From Breviolum minutum Mf 1.05b.01 (taxonomy: Eukaryota; Sar; Dinophyceae; Suessiales; Symbiodiniaceae): 64,000 bases of DNA. Positions 33,472 through 43,699 of the stretch are shown piece after piece. Positions within the stretch are counted from its first letter, which is position 1. Each line of letters begins with the position of its first letter. Both the position numbers and the translations under genes were made by a program. The stretch lies in NCBI GenBank assembly GCA_000507305.1, contig DF241190.1, positions 62,001-126,000 of the forward strand, written 5' to 3'. The notes beneath the pieces are model-generated. The model did not search any database. It had not been told where the DNA came from and saw only the letters and a program-made list of their open reading frames with translations.

Positions 33472-34561
33472 TGTGACTAGGCATGTTTTCGTTCCATGTG
33501 AATTGAAACAGAGCTTGGAATTGCAGGACAAGGTAAAAACTCCATTGTTGAACTAGAACAACTCTTGAGAAGAACGCTTCCATGTTTAAAATCTTTAAAA
33601 GACTCAGGTGAAACTTCAATGGTGACTCAACTTTAAAAAACAAACGTGTCACGTATTGTTTCGACAAAAGGGTCATGTTTTTTTTTTCGATAAATCACCG
33701 TTTTCCACCAACCAACCTTTGCACCAAAGACATTGGACCCAGCCCGAAGATGTGAATCCAACACCGGTGACCCTTACACAGGCGTCAGGGAGGAAAAACG
33801 GCCACAAAGGACGAAAAAACATTTTTTTTTTTTTTGGGAGTCTTGATGGGGTACGAAAGCAGCAGATCTATCGTTGTCTATCTATCATTTATCAATCTAC
33901 CTATATCCGACTGAGTATATATCTAATTCCACCTGTGACACCACCGTAAACATTGTGACAAATGTTTGATTTTGTGTCATTGGAATCTGAATGTCACATG
34001 AACTCACCAGTTTGAGGGTCCCTGCATCACAGGCCCATTTCTAGATTTTCCACCCCACCCTAGGATGTTTTTTTCTGCTCGACTTCTTTGCCTGGGTATT
34101 AGTAAGTATTTCTGCCCCCAAACTAGGATTCAATGAATGTGACAATCCTTAACCCTCGACGCTGAAGCTTTGGTTTCTTTCGGGTTGATCCTGATTATGC
34201 AAATCTGCCTGCAGGGAGATTATTTTGCGTGATGATTGAAAAGGTACATGTTCTTTTTCAGGCTGAAATTCTTGCCCGACCGAGTTTCTGGGCATAGGTT
34301 TTGGCATGTAACTTGTAGACTACATGTTGAGGCTTTATCACATCTTCATGCACCAGGCAGCTTTGCACCTACAGCCCGAGTGAGGAGCTGAGGAACTGTT
34401 ACAAATTTTCACCAAGAATTGTTGCTGGTCACACAAGACTGTTGTTGAGCTTGTCATGTGTGTGTGCTTTTTTACATCAAGTGCTCAAGGCGATTTCTTG
34501 CTGTATTTGGCTGCCGTATTCGCTTGACTACGGAGTGTTCTGACAGGACTGACCTTGGAGG
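33472..34561. other. 5' flank of the glycoside hydrolase gene
   Basis: AT-rich sequence with a poly-T near 33825. A short ATG frame near 34066 reads MFFSARLLCLGI before a GTAAGT, which would make a signal-peptide-like first exon, but it is not phase-compatible with the hydrolase frame. No promoter signature can be assigned, and dinoflagellate promoters lack a TATA box. Confidence 0.4.
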
Positions 34562-35878
34562 ATGACATTTCAGTGGGGTGTGGCTGGAGCCGCATATCAG
34601 ATTGAGGGCGCTCCAGATGCGGATGGCAAAGCACGATCGATCTGGGAGGATTTTTGTCAAATTCCTGGTGCTATAGAGGATGGCACATCCCCAGAGGTGG
34701 CATGTGACTTTTACCACAGGTATGAAGAAGACATTGAGCTGGCGCGAGCTGCTGGCTTCAAACATTTTCCCATGTCAATCTCCTGGCCACGAGTGATGCG
34801 AGATGATGGGCCCAATGAGGCTGGCATCGCCTTCTACTCCAAGGTCCTGGATACGCTTGAAAAGACCGGCTTGGAGCCTTGCGTGACACTCTACCACTGG
34901 GACCTGCCATCTTCCTTGCAGACGGCAGAGATGCCTGGGTGGATGAGCCCGAAGATCATCGACAAGTTCATGGCTTACGCCACGCTGTGTTTCGAACGTT
35001 TCGGAGGTAGGGTTCCCACGTGGATCACCTTCAATGAGCCTGCCGTGTTTGTCTTCGGAGGCTATCAGGGAGGCTGGAACGCTCCCGGTGTCAAGCAATC
35101 GATTGCTGAGGCTCTCGTAGCTGTGCGGCATGTGCTGCTCGCGCATGCAAAAGTTGTGGCACTCTACCGGTCCTGCTTCCAGAATGGCGACAAAGCAAAG
35201 AGAATAGGGATCACACTGAACACGCGACACTACAAGCCTGTGGATGCAAGTGATGCTGCTGCGAAAGGCGCTCACCAAATGTTGGAGGACCGCATAGCTT
35301 CTTGGTCTGACCCTGTAGTCTTCGGCGACTTTCCTGAGAGCTTCAAGACAACCCACAGAGGCAACACGGCCTTAGGCCTCAGCGAAGTTGAACAACAAGA
35401 ACTACGAGGCTCCATCGACTTCCTAGGTATCAACTACTACACGACATCTGGCATCCAGGAGGACCTGGAAGGCTCCTTCAAGATAGTAGAGCTGGGCGAG
35501 GCTTCGGGTGCTTCCTGGTTGCGTTCCTATCCCTCTGGCCTTATTGAACTCTTGAGGTGGTTGTCAGGTCGCTATCCTGGCCTGGATGTTGTCATTACTG
35601 AAAATGGTTTCTGCACCCCTGCAAATGACCCAAATGCAGTTGATGATGACGTGCGTGTCAGATACTACCAGGACCACACAAACATTGTTAAACAAGCACT
35701 TGACGAAGGATTGCCTTTGAGGGGCTACTTCGCGTGGACTTTGCTGGACAACTTTGAGTGGGCAGGGGGCTACAAGGAAAGGTTTGGCATGGTGCACGTT
35801 GATTTCAATGACAAAGCGCTACCGCGCACCGTGAAGAGCTCCTACCGTTGGTGGCAGCATTTTGTGAGGCAATCTTAG
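34562..35878 (+). CDS. family 1 glycoside hydrolase (beta-glucosidase type), complete and unspliced
   Basis: This 438-residue enzyme hydrolyses terminal beta-linked glucose or related sugars by a retaining mechanism. The GH1 barrel is complete: WGVAGAAYQIEGA (5-17), SISWPRV (72-78), TLYHWDLP (109-116), acid/base Glu159 in TFNEP, DFLGINYYT (286-294), nucleophile Glu347 in VITENG, and the aglycone/glycone loop LLDNFEWAGGY (394-404). Length matches the usual 430-480. The ATG at 34562 is the only good start, since a TGA lies ten bases upstream, though a spliced 5' exon cannot be excluded. No signal peptide is visible. It is much GC-richer than its flanks and has no intron, frameshift or stop. It is intact amid pseudogenes and bracketed by direct repeats at 33143 and 36700. 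Confidence 0.93.
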   Translation: MTFQWGVAGAAYQIEGAPDADGKARSIWEDFCQIPGAIEDGTSPEVACDFYHRYEEDIELARAAGFKHFPMSISWPRVMRDDGPNEAGIAFYSKVLDTLEKTGLEPCVTLYHWDLPSSLQTAEMPGWMSPKIIDKFMAYATLCFERFGGRVPTWITFNEPAVFVFGGYQGGWNAPGVKQSIAEALVAVRHVLLAHAKVVALYRSCFQNGDKAKRIGITLNTRHYKPVDASDAAAKGAHQMLEDRIASWSDPVVFGDFPESFKTTHRGNTALGLSEVEQQELRGSIDFLGINYYTTSGIQEDLEGSFKIVELGEASGASWLRSYPSGLIELLRWLSGRYPGLDVVITENGFCTPANDPNAVDDDVRVRYYQDHTNIVKQALDEGLPLRGYFAWTLLDNFEWAGGYKERFGMVHVDFNDKALPRTVKSSYRWWQHFVRQS

Positions 35879-36699
35879 GTTTCAAGGAACTTAACGGATA
35901 CGGAGGACACGTGTTTTTTTTCGCATACAACGGCATCGGCCAACATGGCTTTTCCGAGACCATCAGCATTTGAAAAGAGTTGAAGGAATGCGGCACCTGA
36001 ACCTGCAGCCTGGGCTTCACCCGCAGAATCCATCATCCATCCCACAACTGAACGAAAGCAGCCAAATCCGTCTTAAACCTGAAAAACACTGTTAAAAAAG
36101 AAACCTGAAACCTTGATCCATCTCAGTCCATGCAACTTTCTGTAACTTTCTTCCCCACGTTCACACTTTTCCACAACACTTCACCAACCCGAGGCAGAAG
36201 GCATCGGTGGCGCACGGAGCCACTTCCGGAGCTTCTGCGAGATGTCGAAGAAAAGATGACGATTTTTTCATGTTCGTTTGTTCGTGTGTTCGTTTTTTTC
36301 ATATTCAAATTGAAATTCAATCATCCGCCGAGATATTGAGAGAGAATATTTTTGAGAACATCATTGAAAACTTATGTCTACATCTGTAGGACATGATGTC
36401 CTATAGAGGAACAATCTGTCGTTCGTGGGAGAGCTGGTATGATTGGGTATGAAATGATGTGAAACTAGGAGCACGGTCTCTAGAGTGATTGTTCCGGCTT
36501 ATTCTGCTACAGTTTTTGAAAAACAGGCATTTCCCCTACAAGTCCCTACAAGAAACTACCGTTTTTGGGGGCTTTAGGAAATCTGAAACTACTTGGACCT
36601 GACAAGTTTTCATGCCCTCAACTACTAAGGGTCTTAAATACACCTTATGGGGTCCCAAAGACCCTGTACTGCCATGGTCAACTGCTACAAAGCCCCAGC
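35879..36699. other. 3' flank with ambiguous coding signal
   Basis: Around 36130-36320 both strands are open: the plus strand reads RTEPLPELLRDVEEKMTIFS, and the minus strand reads PRVGEVLWKSVNVGKKVTES to a stop. I cannot choose. A small perfect palindrome, AGGACATGATGTCCT, lies near 36389-36403. Confidence 0.35.
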
Positions 36700-37077
36700 A
36701 CGTTGGTTTCAGCAAGGAAATTAGTTCAAACATTGCTTACTGATTGCGAAGTTGCACGGATTTGTCCGTTTCTTTGAACATCTTTGAACATTTGATGCTG
36801 TTACCACAATGACAAATCTTTTTGTTGAACAACGGCCTACCTCGATTTTTATCTTATTTTTGAATCATCGCAAACTCGGGGTGTTTTTTGTTGACTGTGG
36901 AATTTTCGATCAAGTTGCTGTCACTTTGCAGTGTGGGCGATGCTTGCATCAGTAACGATCGAATTCTTTTCACTTTTGGTTGATAGTTGATGATCAAGTC
37001 CACTTTTTTTTCAAACTACTTACAGTATTGAACTATTTCAAGAAGATTGGAAGCTGGTGTTTTTGTTGCATTCCAAA
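36700..37077 (+). repeat. ~0.38-kb dispersed repeat, copy B
   Basis: The counterpart of 33143-33471 in the same orientation. It carries an extra ~45-bp insertion after CTTTGAACAT and a deletion before GTGTTTTTTG. Copies A and B lie ~3.6 kb apart with the glycoside hydrolase between them. Confidence 0.85.
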
Positions 37078-37135
37078 CTTCAAATTATGGTGGCAAACAC
37101 CGCACATAAACTGCCAAAAAACAACATCGTCAATC

Positions 37136-37235
37136 TCATTTTTGGCTGCTCGGTGCCGTTTTTGCCATGAAGAAGAAACTTAAAGCATCCAAGCCACCGG
37201 CCGGAGTAAAGGTGACTCGGGCTGGATTACCGTGA
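37136..37235 (-). CDS. candidate 3'-terminal exon, unknown protein
   Basis: The minus strand reads NPARVTFTPAGGLDALSFFF and ends KTAPSSQK then TGA at 37138-37136. An AG after AATCC is a possible acceptor. The composition is good for coding. Phase does not directly match the exon at 37424-37504, so a missing exon or different acceptor is needed. Confidence 0.35.
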
Positions 37236-37423
37236 CTTACTGGTTGGGTGGGGTGGGTGGGTTTGAGATGCAACGGTTGCATCTCAAAAGCTTTGCCAAT
37301 GGTTTGTGAAAATAGACGTTTAGAAATTTTACAACGGCACTTTGAATCGAAAATAACTTGAGAGTCATTTTGAAAATTGACATCAGCAGGTATATAACTA
37401 TATAACCAAAAGATGGCACTTAC

Positions 37424-37504
37424 CGGGCGCATCTTTGTTGGCATTCCGCCTTCCGGGGGATTCCAGGAGTCCAGCTTTAAGTCTCGGCCGAATCGTTTTA
37501 GCAT
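37424..37504 (-). CDS. candidate exon with consensus GTAAGT donor
   Basis: The minus strand has ATG at 37504, then 27 codons (MLKRFGRDLKLDSWNPPEGG to KMRP), then GTAAGT. It may be a first exon, or may extend upstream past a TGA only by splicing. The GC-rich coding look and textbook donor make it one of the better exons. The MITE at 37559-37656 lies just upstream. Confidence 0.45.
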
Positions 37505-37558
37505 GATTTTCAGGATTCATTTTGCAAAGCTTGTAGCTCTCTCAAACGGCAGTGTAGT

Positions 37559-37656
37559 CTGGTTGGTGGTTTCAAATATTTTTTATTTTCATCCATACTT
37601 GGGGAAGATTCCCATTTTGACGAATGTTTTTCAAAGGGGTTGAAACCACCAACCAG
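37559..37656. mobile_element. 98-bp MITE of the GGTTGGTGGTTTCAA family, 4-bp TSD TAGT
   Basis: Perfect 17-bp terminal inverted repeats (CTGGTTGGTGGTTTCAA) with TAGT on both sides (37555-37558 and 37657-37660). The core GGGGAAGATTCCCATTTTGA is shared with the copies at 7571 and 49736. It is the best preserved member. On the minus strand the flanks read as one open frame once the element and one TAGT are removed. Confidence 0.9.
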
Positions 37657-37966
37657 TAGTCCATGTATATATTGTTGCAAGTTTCTCTTTGCACCATTCT
37701 GCATACATTCCTTTTGATGACCATCTTTGCCTGTTTCTTTGGAGGTGGGTGTGCTGGCTGGCAAGGTGAAGAACCTCTTACCAGAGGTTGGCAAACGTGG
37801 CCGCATGTCACATTCCAGACAGATGAATTACTTTCAAACAAATGTGAATTCTCTGGAGATGTTTTGAGCAAAAGGTGAAAGGCAATATGATATTTTATAC
37901 GATGTACAGTACATGTATATTTTTTGTAAATATAGCTGATACATATATTTATATGTGTACTTTGTT

Positions 37967-38132
37967 CATAGGAAAAATGCTGGTACCCTTGGGATGGTAC
38001 CCTAGCTGTTTAACCTGCCAAGGAGCCCTTTAAAAGAGGATATACCCAACAAATACAAATGATATAAGGTTTATATTATGGGGCTGATTATTTTTCGGGT
38101 ACCACCCCAAGGGTACCAGCATTTTTCCTATG
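37967..38132. mobile_element. 166-bp inverted-repeat element
   Basis: CATAGGAAAAATGCTGGTAC plus CCTTGGGATGGTACCC is mirrored by GGGTACCACCCCAAGGGTAC plus CAGCATTTTTCCTATG: ~36-bp arms with one mismatch around a ~94-bp AT-rich spacer. Target duplication is unclear. It is distinct from the other MITE families and has no coding capacity. Confidence 0.8.
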
Positions 38133-38224
38133 ATTTGTATACATCATGATTTGACTTTCCAAATCTTCCCAATTTTCGAGATTTTGTGGGTTGGTTTTTG
38201 TGGATTTCTGGGGTGTTTCTGCCA

Positions 38225-38313
38225 GGCTTTGGATCTCAGTGCCTTGACAGCGAGCCCGGATGAGGTGCTGGGGTCGGATATGAAATACTGTATTGGCCAA
38301 GAATTCCAACCAG
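38225..38313 (+). CDS. internal exon of a three-exon gene segment
   Basis: Acceptor TTTCTGCCAG. The only open frame reads ALDLSALTASPDEVLGSDMK then CIGQEFQP and ends with two bases before GTGGTTGG. The next exon supplies one base, completing Arg. The upstream exons were not found. The protein is unknown. Confidence 0.55.
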
Positions 38314-38403
38314 GTGGTTGGTTGGTTGGTTGGTTGGTTTAGGTTTGTGTTGGTTCTTTTTTGCTTGGATAAGTATCTGGAAATCTACCGGTTGCACGTC
38401 CAG

Positions 38404-38512
38404 GCAAATAAAAGGCACGGTATGTAATAAAGCCTTATCGAATCGAACCGCCATTGTTGAGGGACAGAATGGTGTACGACTTGGGGATGACAACAAACTC
38501 ATACAAATTGCG
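38404..38512 (+). CDS. internal exon of the same gene
   Basis: Acceptor GCACGTCCAG|G. After one base the frame reads QIKGTVCNKALSNRTAIVEG then RLGDDNKLIQIA to donor GTAATT, ending in phase 0. Phases agree with the exons on both sides. The 90-nt intron upstream contains a (GGTT)n run. Not recognised. Confidence 0.55.
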
Positions 38513-38662
38513 GTAATTCCTGACACCATTCTTTCAAAAACATATCAGCTTCTCAACTGCCAGAATTTTCTCAGCCGCACATAGACAGGGTTTATGGGGT
38601 TACCCAGTTAAAGAAAACCATTTCCAATATGATTCGCGCTGGTTCACCCGAAATAATTCTGG

Positions 38663-38774
38663 ACAAACAAGGTGGGCCCAAAACCCGACCATGTAGGCTG
38701 TTAGGCTATTTTTTTTGGGGGGCCTTATGTAAAACTCCATTTATAACGTGAACGTAGGGGCCCACCCTTGTTTG
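38663..38774. mobile_element. ~112-bp inverted-repeat element inside an intron
   Basis: The 17-bp arms ACAAACAAGG-TGGGCCC and GGGCCCACCCTTGTTTG face each other. It lies in the intron 38513-38784, ending ten bases before the 3' splice site, so its right arm forms part of the acceptor region. Confidence 0.65.
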
Positions 38775-38784
38775 GGTTTGGCAG

Positions 38785-38874
38785 GATGACGATGGTCCAC
38801 CGGAAGAGTTGACCACCACCACCGCCCCGGCCGGCGAAGCCGAAGCGGAAGCGGAAGCAGAGGCGAGGGAATAA
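38785..38874 (+). CDS. 3'-terminal exon of the same gene, acidic Glu-Ala tail
   Basis: Acceptor TTTGGCAG. Phase 0 gives DDDGPPEELTTTTAPAGEAE and an alternating Glu-Ala tail, then TAA at 38872. The local GC jump and the low-complexity acidic C-terminus support coding. With 38225-38313 and 38404-38512 it forms a phase-consistent three-exon model. Confidence 0.55.
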   Translation, partial: DDDGPPEELTTTTAPAGEAEAEAEAEARE

Positions 38875-39590
38875 CGGAAATTGACGTATGTTTTTTTTTT
38901 TAGATTAAAATATGTAACAGTTTCTCAAGAGGTGTCTGTGTTTACAAAGGAGGTATATATCTGCCTGTTTTTTTTTCTAAATTTTGCGGGGAGAGTGTGT
39001 CTCACTGTGACCCAAAAAAAAAGTGCTCAAAAACAAGACGTTTGAGGAGTTTCGGAAGGTTTGGGAGAGTTTCATGTAGTTTTGTTGGGGATTTGGATCT
39101 TCTTCCCACAACAGTGTGGCAGTTTTGCCTTTGGATGGGTTGAGGCCTTCTTAGCCGAGAAGGTCATTCACTCAGGAAAAGGGGCGAAGGGGTGATTTTT
39201 TCAGATGTTTTGGTGGTTTCTCCTTGAAACTGAGGAGAAGGTCAAGAAAGGAAAGCAAAAAAAAGGCGATCATTTCAAGGGACAGCCGTGAGATGTGGCA
39301 AGATGGGATGTTGACCTCTGCTTGAGTTGGATTTCTTGATGGGAAAGTCATGCACCATCCACCGCTTCAGGATGGAATGGAAGGTATTGAAAAATGAACT
39401 GGAAGAGATCCACCAAGTCCGTGAAGAAAGCTAGGTTCTCATAGGTGATGAAATCGTACCTTCCTCAGTAGGGACTAGTGTAAATTTACATGGAATATGG
39501 AATATGGATAGGGCTCCGTCCGGCTTTTGAGGATTCTCATGTGGTTCCACAGTAGTAGTGATTTTTCAAGCATTTCTCATGATGCCCTCC
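38875..39590. other. intergenic or intronic, nothing supportable
   Basis: T-rich and G-rich stretches with short frames only. Confidence 0.4.
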
Positions 39591-39593
39591 AAG

Positions 39594-39793
39594 ATACCCT
39601 GGGTGATGTGTTCACAAAAACGCCAGGCGAGACGCCGCAAGGCAAGGCTGTGAAGTACTTGTGGGAAGATCCTGAGAATCAGGCATTCAGAAGGGGGGGT
39701 TATTGGAAGGGGCCGCAAGTGGATTGGAACGGAGTGATATGGAGCTGGTTGTATCTAGATTGGGCAAGTGGATTGAAAGTACCAAGTCATGAG
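39594..39793 (+). CDS. exon of an unknown gene with GTAAGT donor
   Basis: The frame reads LGDVFTKTPGETPQGKAVKY then WEDPENQAFRRGGYWKGPQV and ends KVPSHE at GTAAGT. The phase-0 end matches the next exon. The upstream limit is uncertain (AG at 39592-39593, or further 5' in the same open frame). Tryptophan-rich and clearly protein-like, but no family is recognised. Confidence 0.55.
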
Positions 39794-39949
39794 GTAAGTT
39801 GCGTAAGGACACACAGTCATAGTACGTATATTACGTAATCACATCATACATATATGATATATATATATACTATTAGGAGTTCATGAACAAAAATGCCACT
39901 TGTTTGTGCATGCTAACTGATGATAGCCTCCTTGGTCCTTGGCTCACAG

Positions 39950-40014
39950 GAACTGCTGGAAGTGCTTCAGGAGCAAACTGCCACAAAACGCAAGGCCAAA
40001 GCTGCTCGTGCCAG
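39950..40014 (+). CDS. second exon of the same gene
   Basis: Acceptor CCTTGGCTCACAG, then ELLEVLQEQTATKRKAKAAR in phase 0, then GTACCG. It looks like a basic amphipathic helix. It ends with two bases (AG). A possible third exon starts at 40240 after CCCCGCCAG, where one base completes Arg and the frame reads VEKDGVTLLEGAHEDGISKT. Confidence 0.5.
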
Positions 40015-40239
40015 GTACCGACGTTGGTTTGGGGTTGGTTGCTGTGGGGACCCGTGGGTTGGGCTTTCAGTATTTCTACAAAAGGCAACCCTTTGTTTCT
40101 GGCACCAGATTTGCATGACCTTTTTTTAGCCAAATCTTCAAAAGGTTAATAGAGAAAGTTGCTAAGTTTCGCACATTTTCCTGGGGATGAAGACAGAATT
40201 GGAAGACAACTCAGGTTGAGCACATGTCATCCCCGCCAG

Positions 40240-40400
40240 GGTGGAGAAGGATGGCGTGACGCTTTTGGAAGGTGCACATGAGGACGGCATCTCCAAAACC
40301 ATTGGGGTTGAAGCATGGAAGACACTCCATCTGCCAATACATCCAAGATTCGAAGGTGGCAGGTTCTCATCATTCCAAAAAAAACCTTGGGGAAACACAC
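40240..40400 (+). CDS. possible third exon of the 39.6-kb gene
   Basis: Phase-compatible with the exon at 39950-40014 (see there). The frame stays open to 40504, but its 3' end is uncertain, because sequence after ~40310 becomes less protein-like and a GT follows CATTGG. Confidence 0.35.
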
Positions 40401-40509
40401 ATGGAAGCCCTAGAAAACTGCGGGGGCATCCCTTCTGTTGGTGTCATTTGTCAATTTTCCAAGACTCCTTCTCAACTTGGATGAAGAAATCAAACATCTG
40501 TTGATACAC

Positions 40510-42960
40510 CGCAGGAAGATGATGCACAGGAGGCTGTGCAGTTCCTTAGAGAGGACAGTTTGAAATTGATGAATTCACGAACTCTTCACAGCTTTTAGTG
40601 GGTTTCACTCAGTTTCAGTTTCTTTTTTTGCAAAAAAAGCTCCTGAACAAAAAAACCATTGAAAGCATGGAACTGTGCCAATCCAACTGGTAAAAAAAAT
40701 CCAATGGAAGATGATGGGAGAGTTCCGTTTGATCCTCCCCTTTTTTTGTGTATTTGAAGGAGCTCTTTTTCCGGCGAAAACGTGGGGGCCGCTCAGCTTT
40801 TGGGAAAAAATTGCCAAGTCGCCAAAAACTGATGGACCTTGGAGGTGTCGGGGTTTCGGTTCGCTAAAGTGTGAGAGTGAAACGGCTTGGAATCTTTTGG
40901 TTTTCAGAGGTTGAGATTTCTTTTTCCGGTTTCAATCTGTTTCAAACTTTTGGTGTGAATTTTGTGATTCAGGTGTGATGGATTTTTTTCACAATGATGA
41001 GTTCACCCCCTTTTTTTCTCCGAGTTTTGTTCACCCCCGAAACTTGGAGCTTCAGAACAAGAAGTCGTCTTTTTTGGACTTACTGTGGCTTTATTGCAAC
41101 TGGGATGCCGGAACCAACTGCTGAGTAGTTGGCAACGGCAGCATCTTTGAATGGCAACATCACCATCTTTGAAAAAGACTCTCAAAGACGACCAGGAAAG
41201 CGAAGCGTTCGAGATCGCTTTGATCGCAACGTGTTGTCTGCCCTGAGTGCGGGCTTCCAGAATCCGGGGCGCCATTTTCGGAGATTCCGTATGAGAGTCG
41301 AGGAAGAAACAGAGGTGTCTATATATACGTGTATATGAATATAATGTATATGATATCATCAGTTTGATGTCTTTATTTTTTGTGGCTTTAGTATGCAACT
41401 CTTGCAAAAAGTGCAGGATTTCATGATCGTTCATGAGAAAAGGTAGACAGAGAAAGATAAAATGCTTCGGTTTTTCAGCGGATGTCAGAAATGAACGGCA
41501 GAAGACTTATTGCTAGGTGATGAGTGAAAATCCCTCAGCTGATGGGTACTGTAGTTCATCCCATTATATCCCACTATTGACAGCGTTTCATACATCCTGA
41601 TTCAAGAAGTTTGCTTTCTCAACAAATTTGTCGCTGCCTTCCTATATAATATATAAATATATATATATATATATCATATGTACACATGTCCCCTTGCCAC
41701 CGTAATGGGCTTGAGGTGGTGCACGCCCGATGCACGTGATCAAACCGTCAAAGGGCAAGAAGCAGAAGGCCGAGGTGTGCCTGAATTGTTCAGTGCAAGG
41801 AGGTGCAAATTTGGTACTCCAAAAATTCTGAGAATAACGGGGGGGGGGGGGTAGTTGAGGGGGTAGTTTTGGGGGGGGTTCGGGTAGTTGCATACCCATG
41901 ATGTATGGATGGTGGTTTCTCTATGTTTTTGTTACTTCCATGGATGATTCAGGCGGTACCAAGTGGAAGTGATTTTCAATGGTGGTAATTGTTTGACTGA
42001 TGTTCTTGTAATTACTCATCACTTTTTGAGAAATGAGCTGATTGCAGGTGGCAACTACTATGACACGAAGTGGTAATGAACATGCGTTTGGACCTTCAAA
42101 GCATTCAAGCCTACATCTAGTCATTCATTGGTGATGTTGTTTGGTGTTTCTTTCAACTCTTCTGGTAAAAAATTCTGTGAACTGTATGTTCCTATGGAGA
42201 AAAAAATATTGAACTGAAGTAAACCTGAACCCGCCACCTTTCCAAGCATTAAGAATGCTGCGGCCAGGCCACATGATGATTCGAGCGTTTGATTCGTGGA
42301 AAAAACCGGAAGTGTTGGATTAGATTGGGGGAGCCGTCAGGGGTTGCATTCGGATGAGGCTTTTTTGCTGTAAACGAACATTTTAGACAAAAAATGAGTC
42401 TCAGGTCTTTGTAGGCTTTTGCGGCCATGATGTCAATTGATCTCATGAGAATTTTGGGCCTTGCATTGAGGGCTGAACATGCATGACAGCATGGAACCCA
42501 TTATTCTTTGAGGATGGGGCTCAGGACGTGGGGTTTCAATGACATTTTTTCAAAGAAACCTGGTTTGTTTGACTCCAAAAATGACATAATTTCCCATATC
42601 AGGTCATTAAAAGTTGATCAAATCCATGGTCTCAAATTTTGAGCGGTAGCTGTATCTGCCACTGATGGGTTCTTTTAGGCTCCAGGTTCGGGCTTCAACA
42701 ACACTCAGCGCCAAAACTCCCAGCGGCGCGGAGCGCGCAGAGCGGGGTTTTGGCGGAGCTTTTGCACGACCTTGAGCTCTTGAGCAAAAGTGGTGTGCTG
42801 AGAAGGGAAGAAATACCTATGGAAATATTTGCTTTTGCGATCATTTTTCAAACTGTTTGTAAGAGTTTGTCCTTGTTTTGGGGAATCTCCATGCTGAGTT
42901 TGGTCACTTCATTTTCTTTGACATCTTGAAGTTGAAAAAAAAATCAAGAAGATTTGTCAG
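40510..42960. other. no firm gene; one coding-like patch and microsatellites
   Basis: 41129-41312 on the plus strand reads KRSVRDRFDRNVLSALSAGF and may be an exon, though a second frame is equally open. (AT)n lies at 41643-41674 and poly-G at 41840-41880. The rest shows nothing I can support. Confidence 0.4.
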
Positions 42961-43048
42961 GTTACGAAATCCTACAAGTCACCGAGGAACGACCAAAAAA
43001 TCTTCCAGACATGATGAACACGCATTCGAAAGCATTTTGAGGCCCCAC

Positions 43049-43103
43049 CCGATTGCCAGTCGCTGCCTGCCTGGCACCAAGTCGATAAAGCTCAATTTCC
43101 AAC
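43049..43103 (-). CDS. short internal exon, minus strand
   Basis: Acceptor GATACTCGCAG|G, then LEIELYRLGARQAATGNR, then donor GTGGGG. The helical look and the AG|G acceptor support it. The neighbours are unknown. Confidence 0.4.
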
Positions 43104-43488
43104 CTGCGAGTATCACACAATACTGTATGCCATCTATGGTTCCGAATCCAACACATCTATATCAATTCACCAATAATCTCTGAGTTGTTTTGAAAATAAG
43201 ATGAATGGTGGCTCTGTGGTGGGGATTGTTGGCAGCAGGAATTGAAGTTATTTTAGTGTGATGGTAGGTCTCAAAAAAAAGTGAGTGAGTTTTTAATCCA
43301 TACTTGATGGAATCTGGGAGAGCTTCTGACCGATTTCTTCCACTGTTTGTTCTTCATTGGTTCCTTCCCTCGCTAACAAACGTCAGGAATGCCTTCCGGT
43401 AATATAAATATAGCCATGAAAGTTACCCAGAAAATTTTGACAGTATTTGCCAGGAGCATTTGAGATTCTCCATTGGAAAATTGAAAGA

Positions 43489-43581
43489 TTAGACTCTTCC
43501 CTGAGGGCATGGCGTGGCGTTTTCGGAGGGCGTTTCCGAGCCGGCCACTGGGGCGTTTGACGCGAGTGGATCAGGTTGTGC
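43489..43581 (-). CDS. candidate 3'-terminal exon, minus strand
   Basis: Acceptor GGTTTCACCGAG, then AQPDPLASNAPVAGSETPSE and NATPCPQGRV to TAA in phase 0. A Pro/Ser/Ala-rich, disordered C-terminus. A second open minus frame overlaps it. It lies upstream (in minus-strand sense) of 43049-43103, so the two are separate genes if both are real. Confidence 0.35.
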   Translation of the reverse strand, partial: AQPDPLASNAPVAGSETPSENATPCPQGRV

Positions 43582-43699
43582 CTCGGTGAAACCCAGAAAA
43601 AGTGGGGACGGCTGACCAGTTGTTCGTAGTTCAGTGCGGTTAATAGCAGCGTTTTATGGCATCCCAGGTGGTGCAGGATTCTTTTTCCATTCACAGTAG

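Noticed and set aside
34060-34110. Signal-peptide-like first exon for the glycoside hydrolase
   Set aside because: The GTAAGT donor leaves a phase that no acceptor upstream of the hydrolase frame can match.
33143-37077. LTR retrotransposon with the hydrolase as cargo
   Set aside because: The repeats differ in length, lack TG..CA ends and TSDs, and there is no gag, RT or primer-binding site between them.
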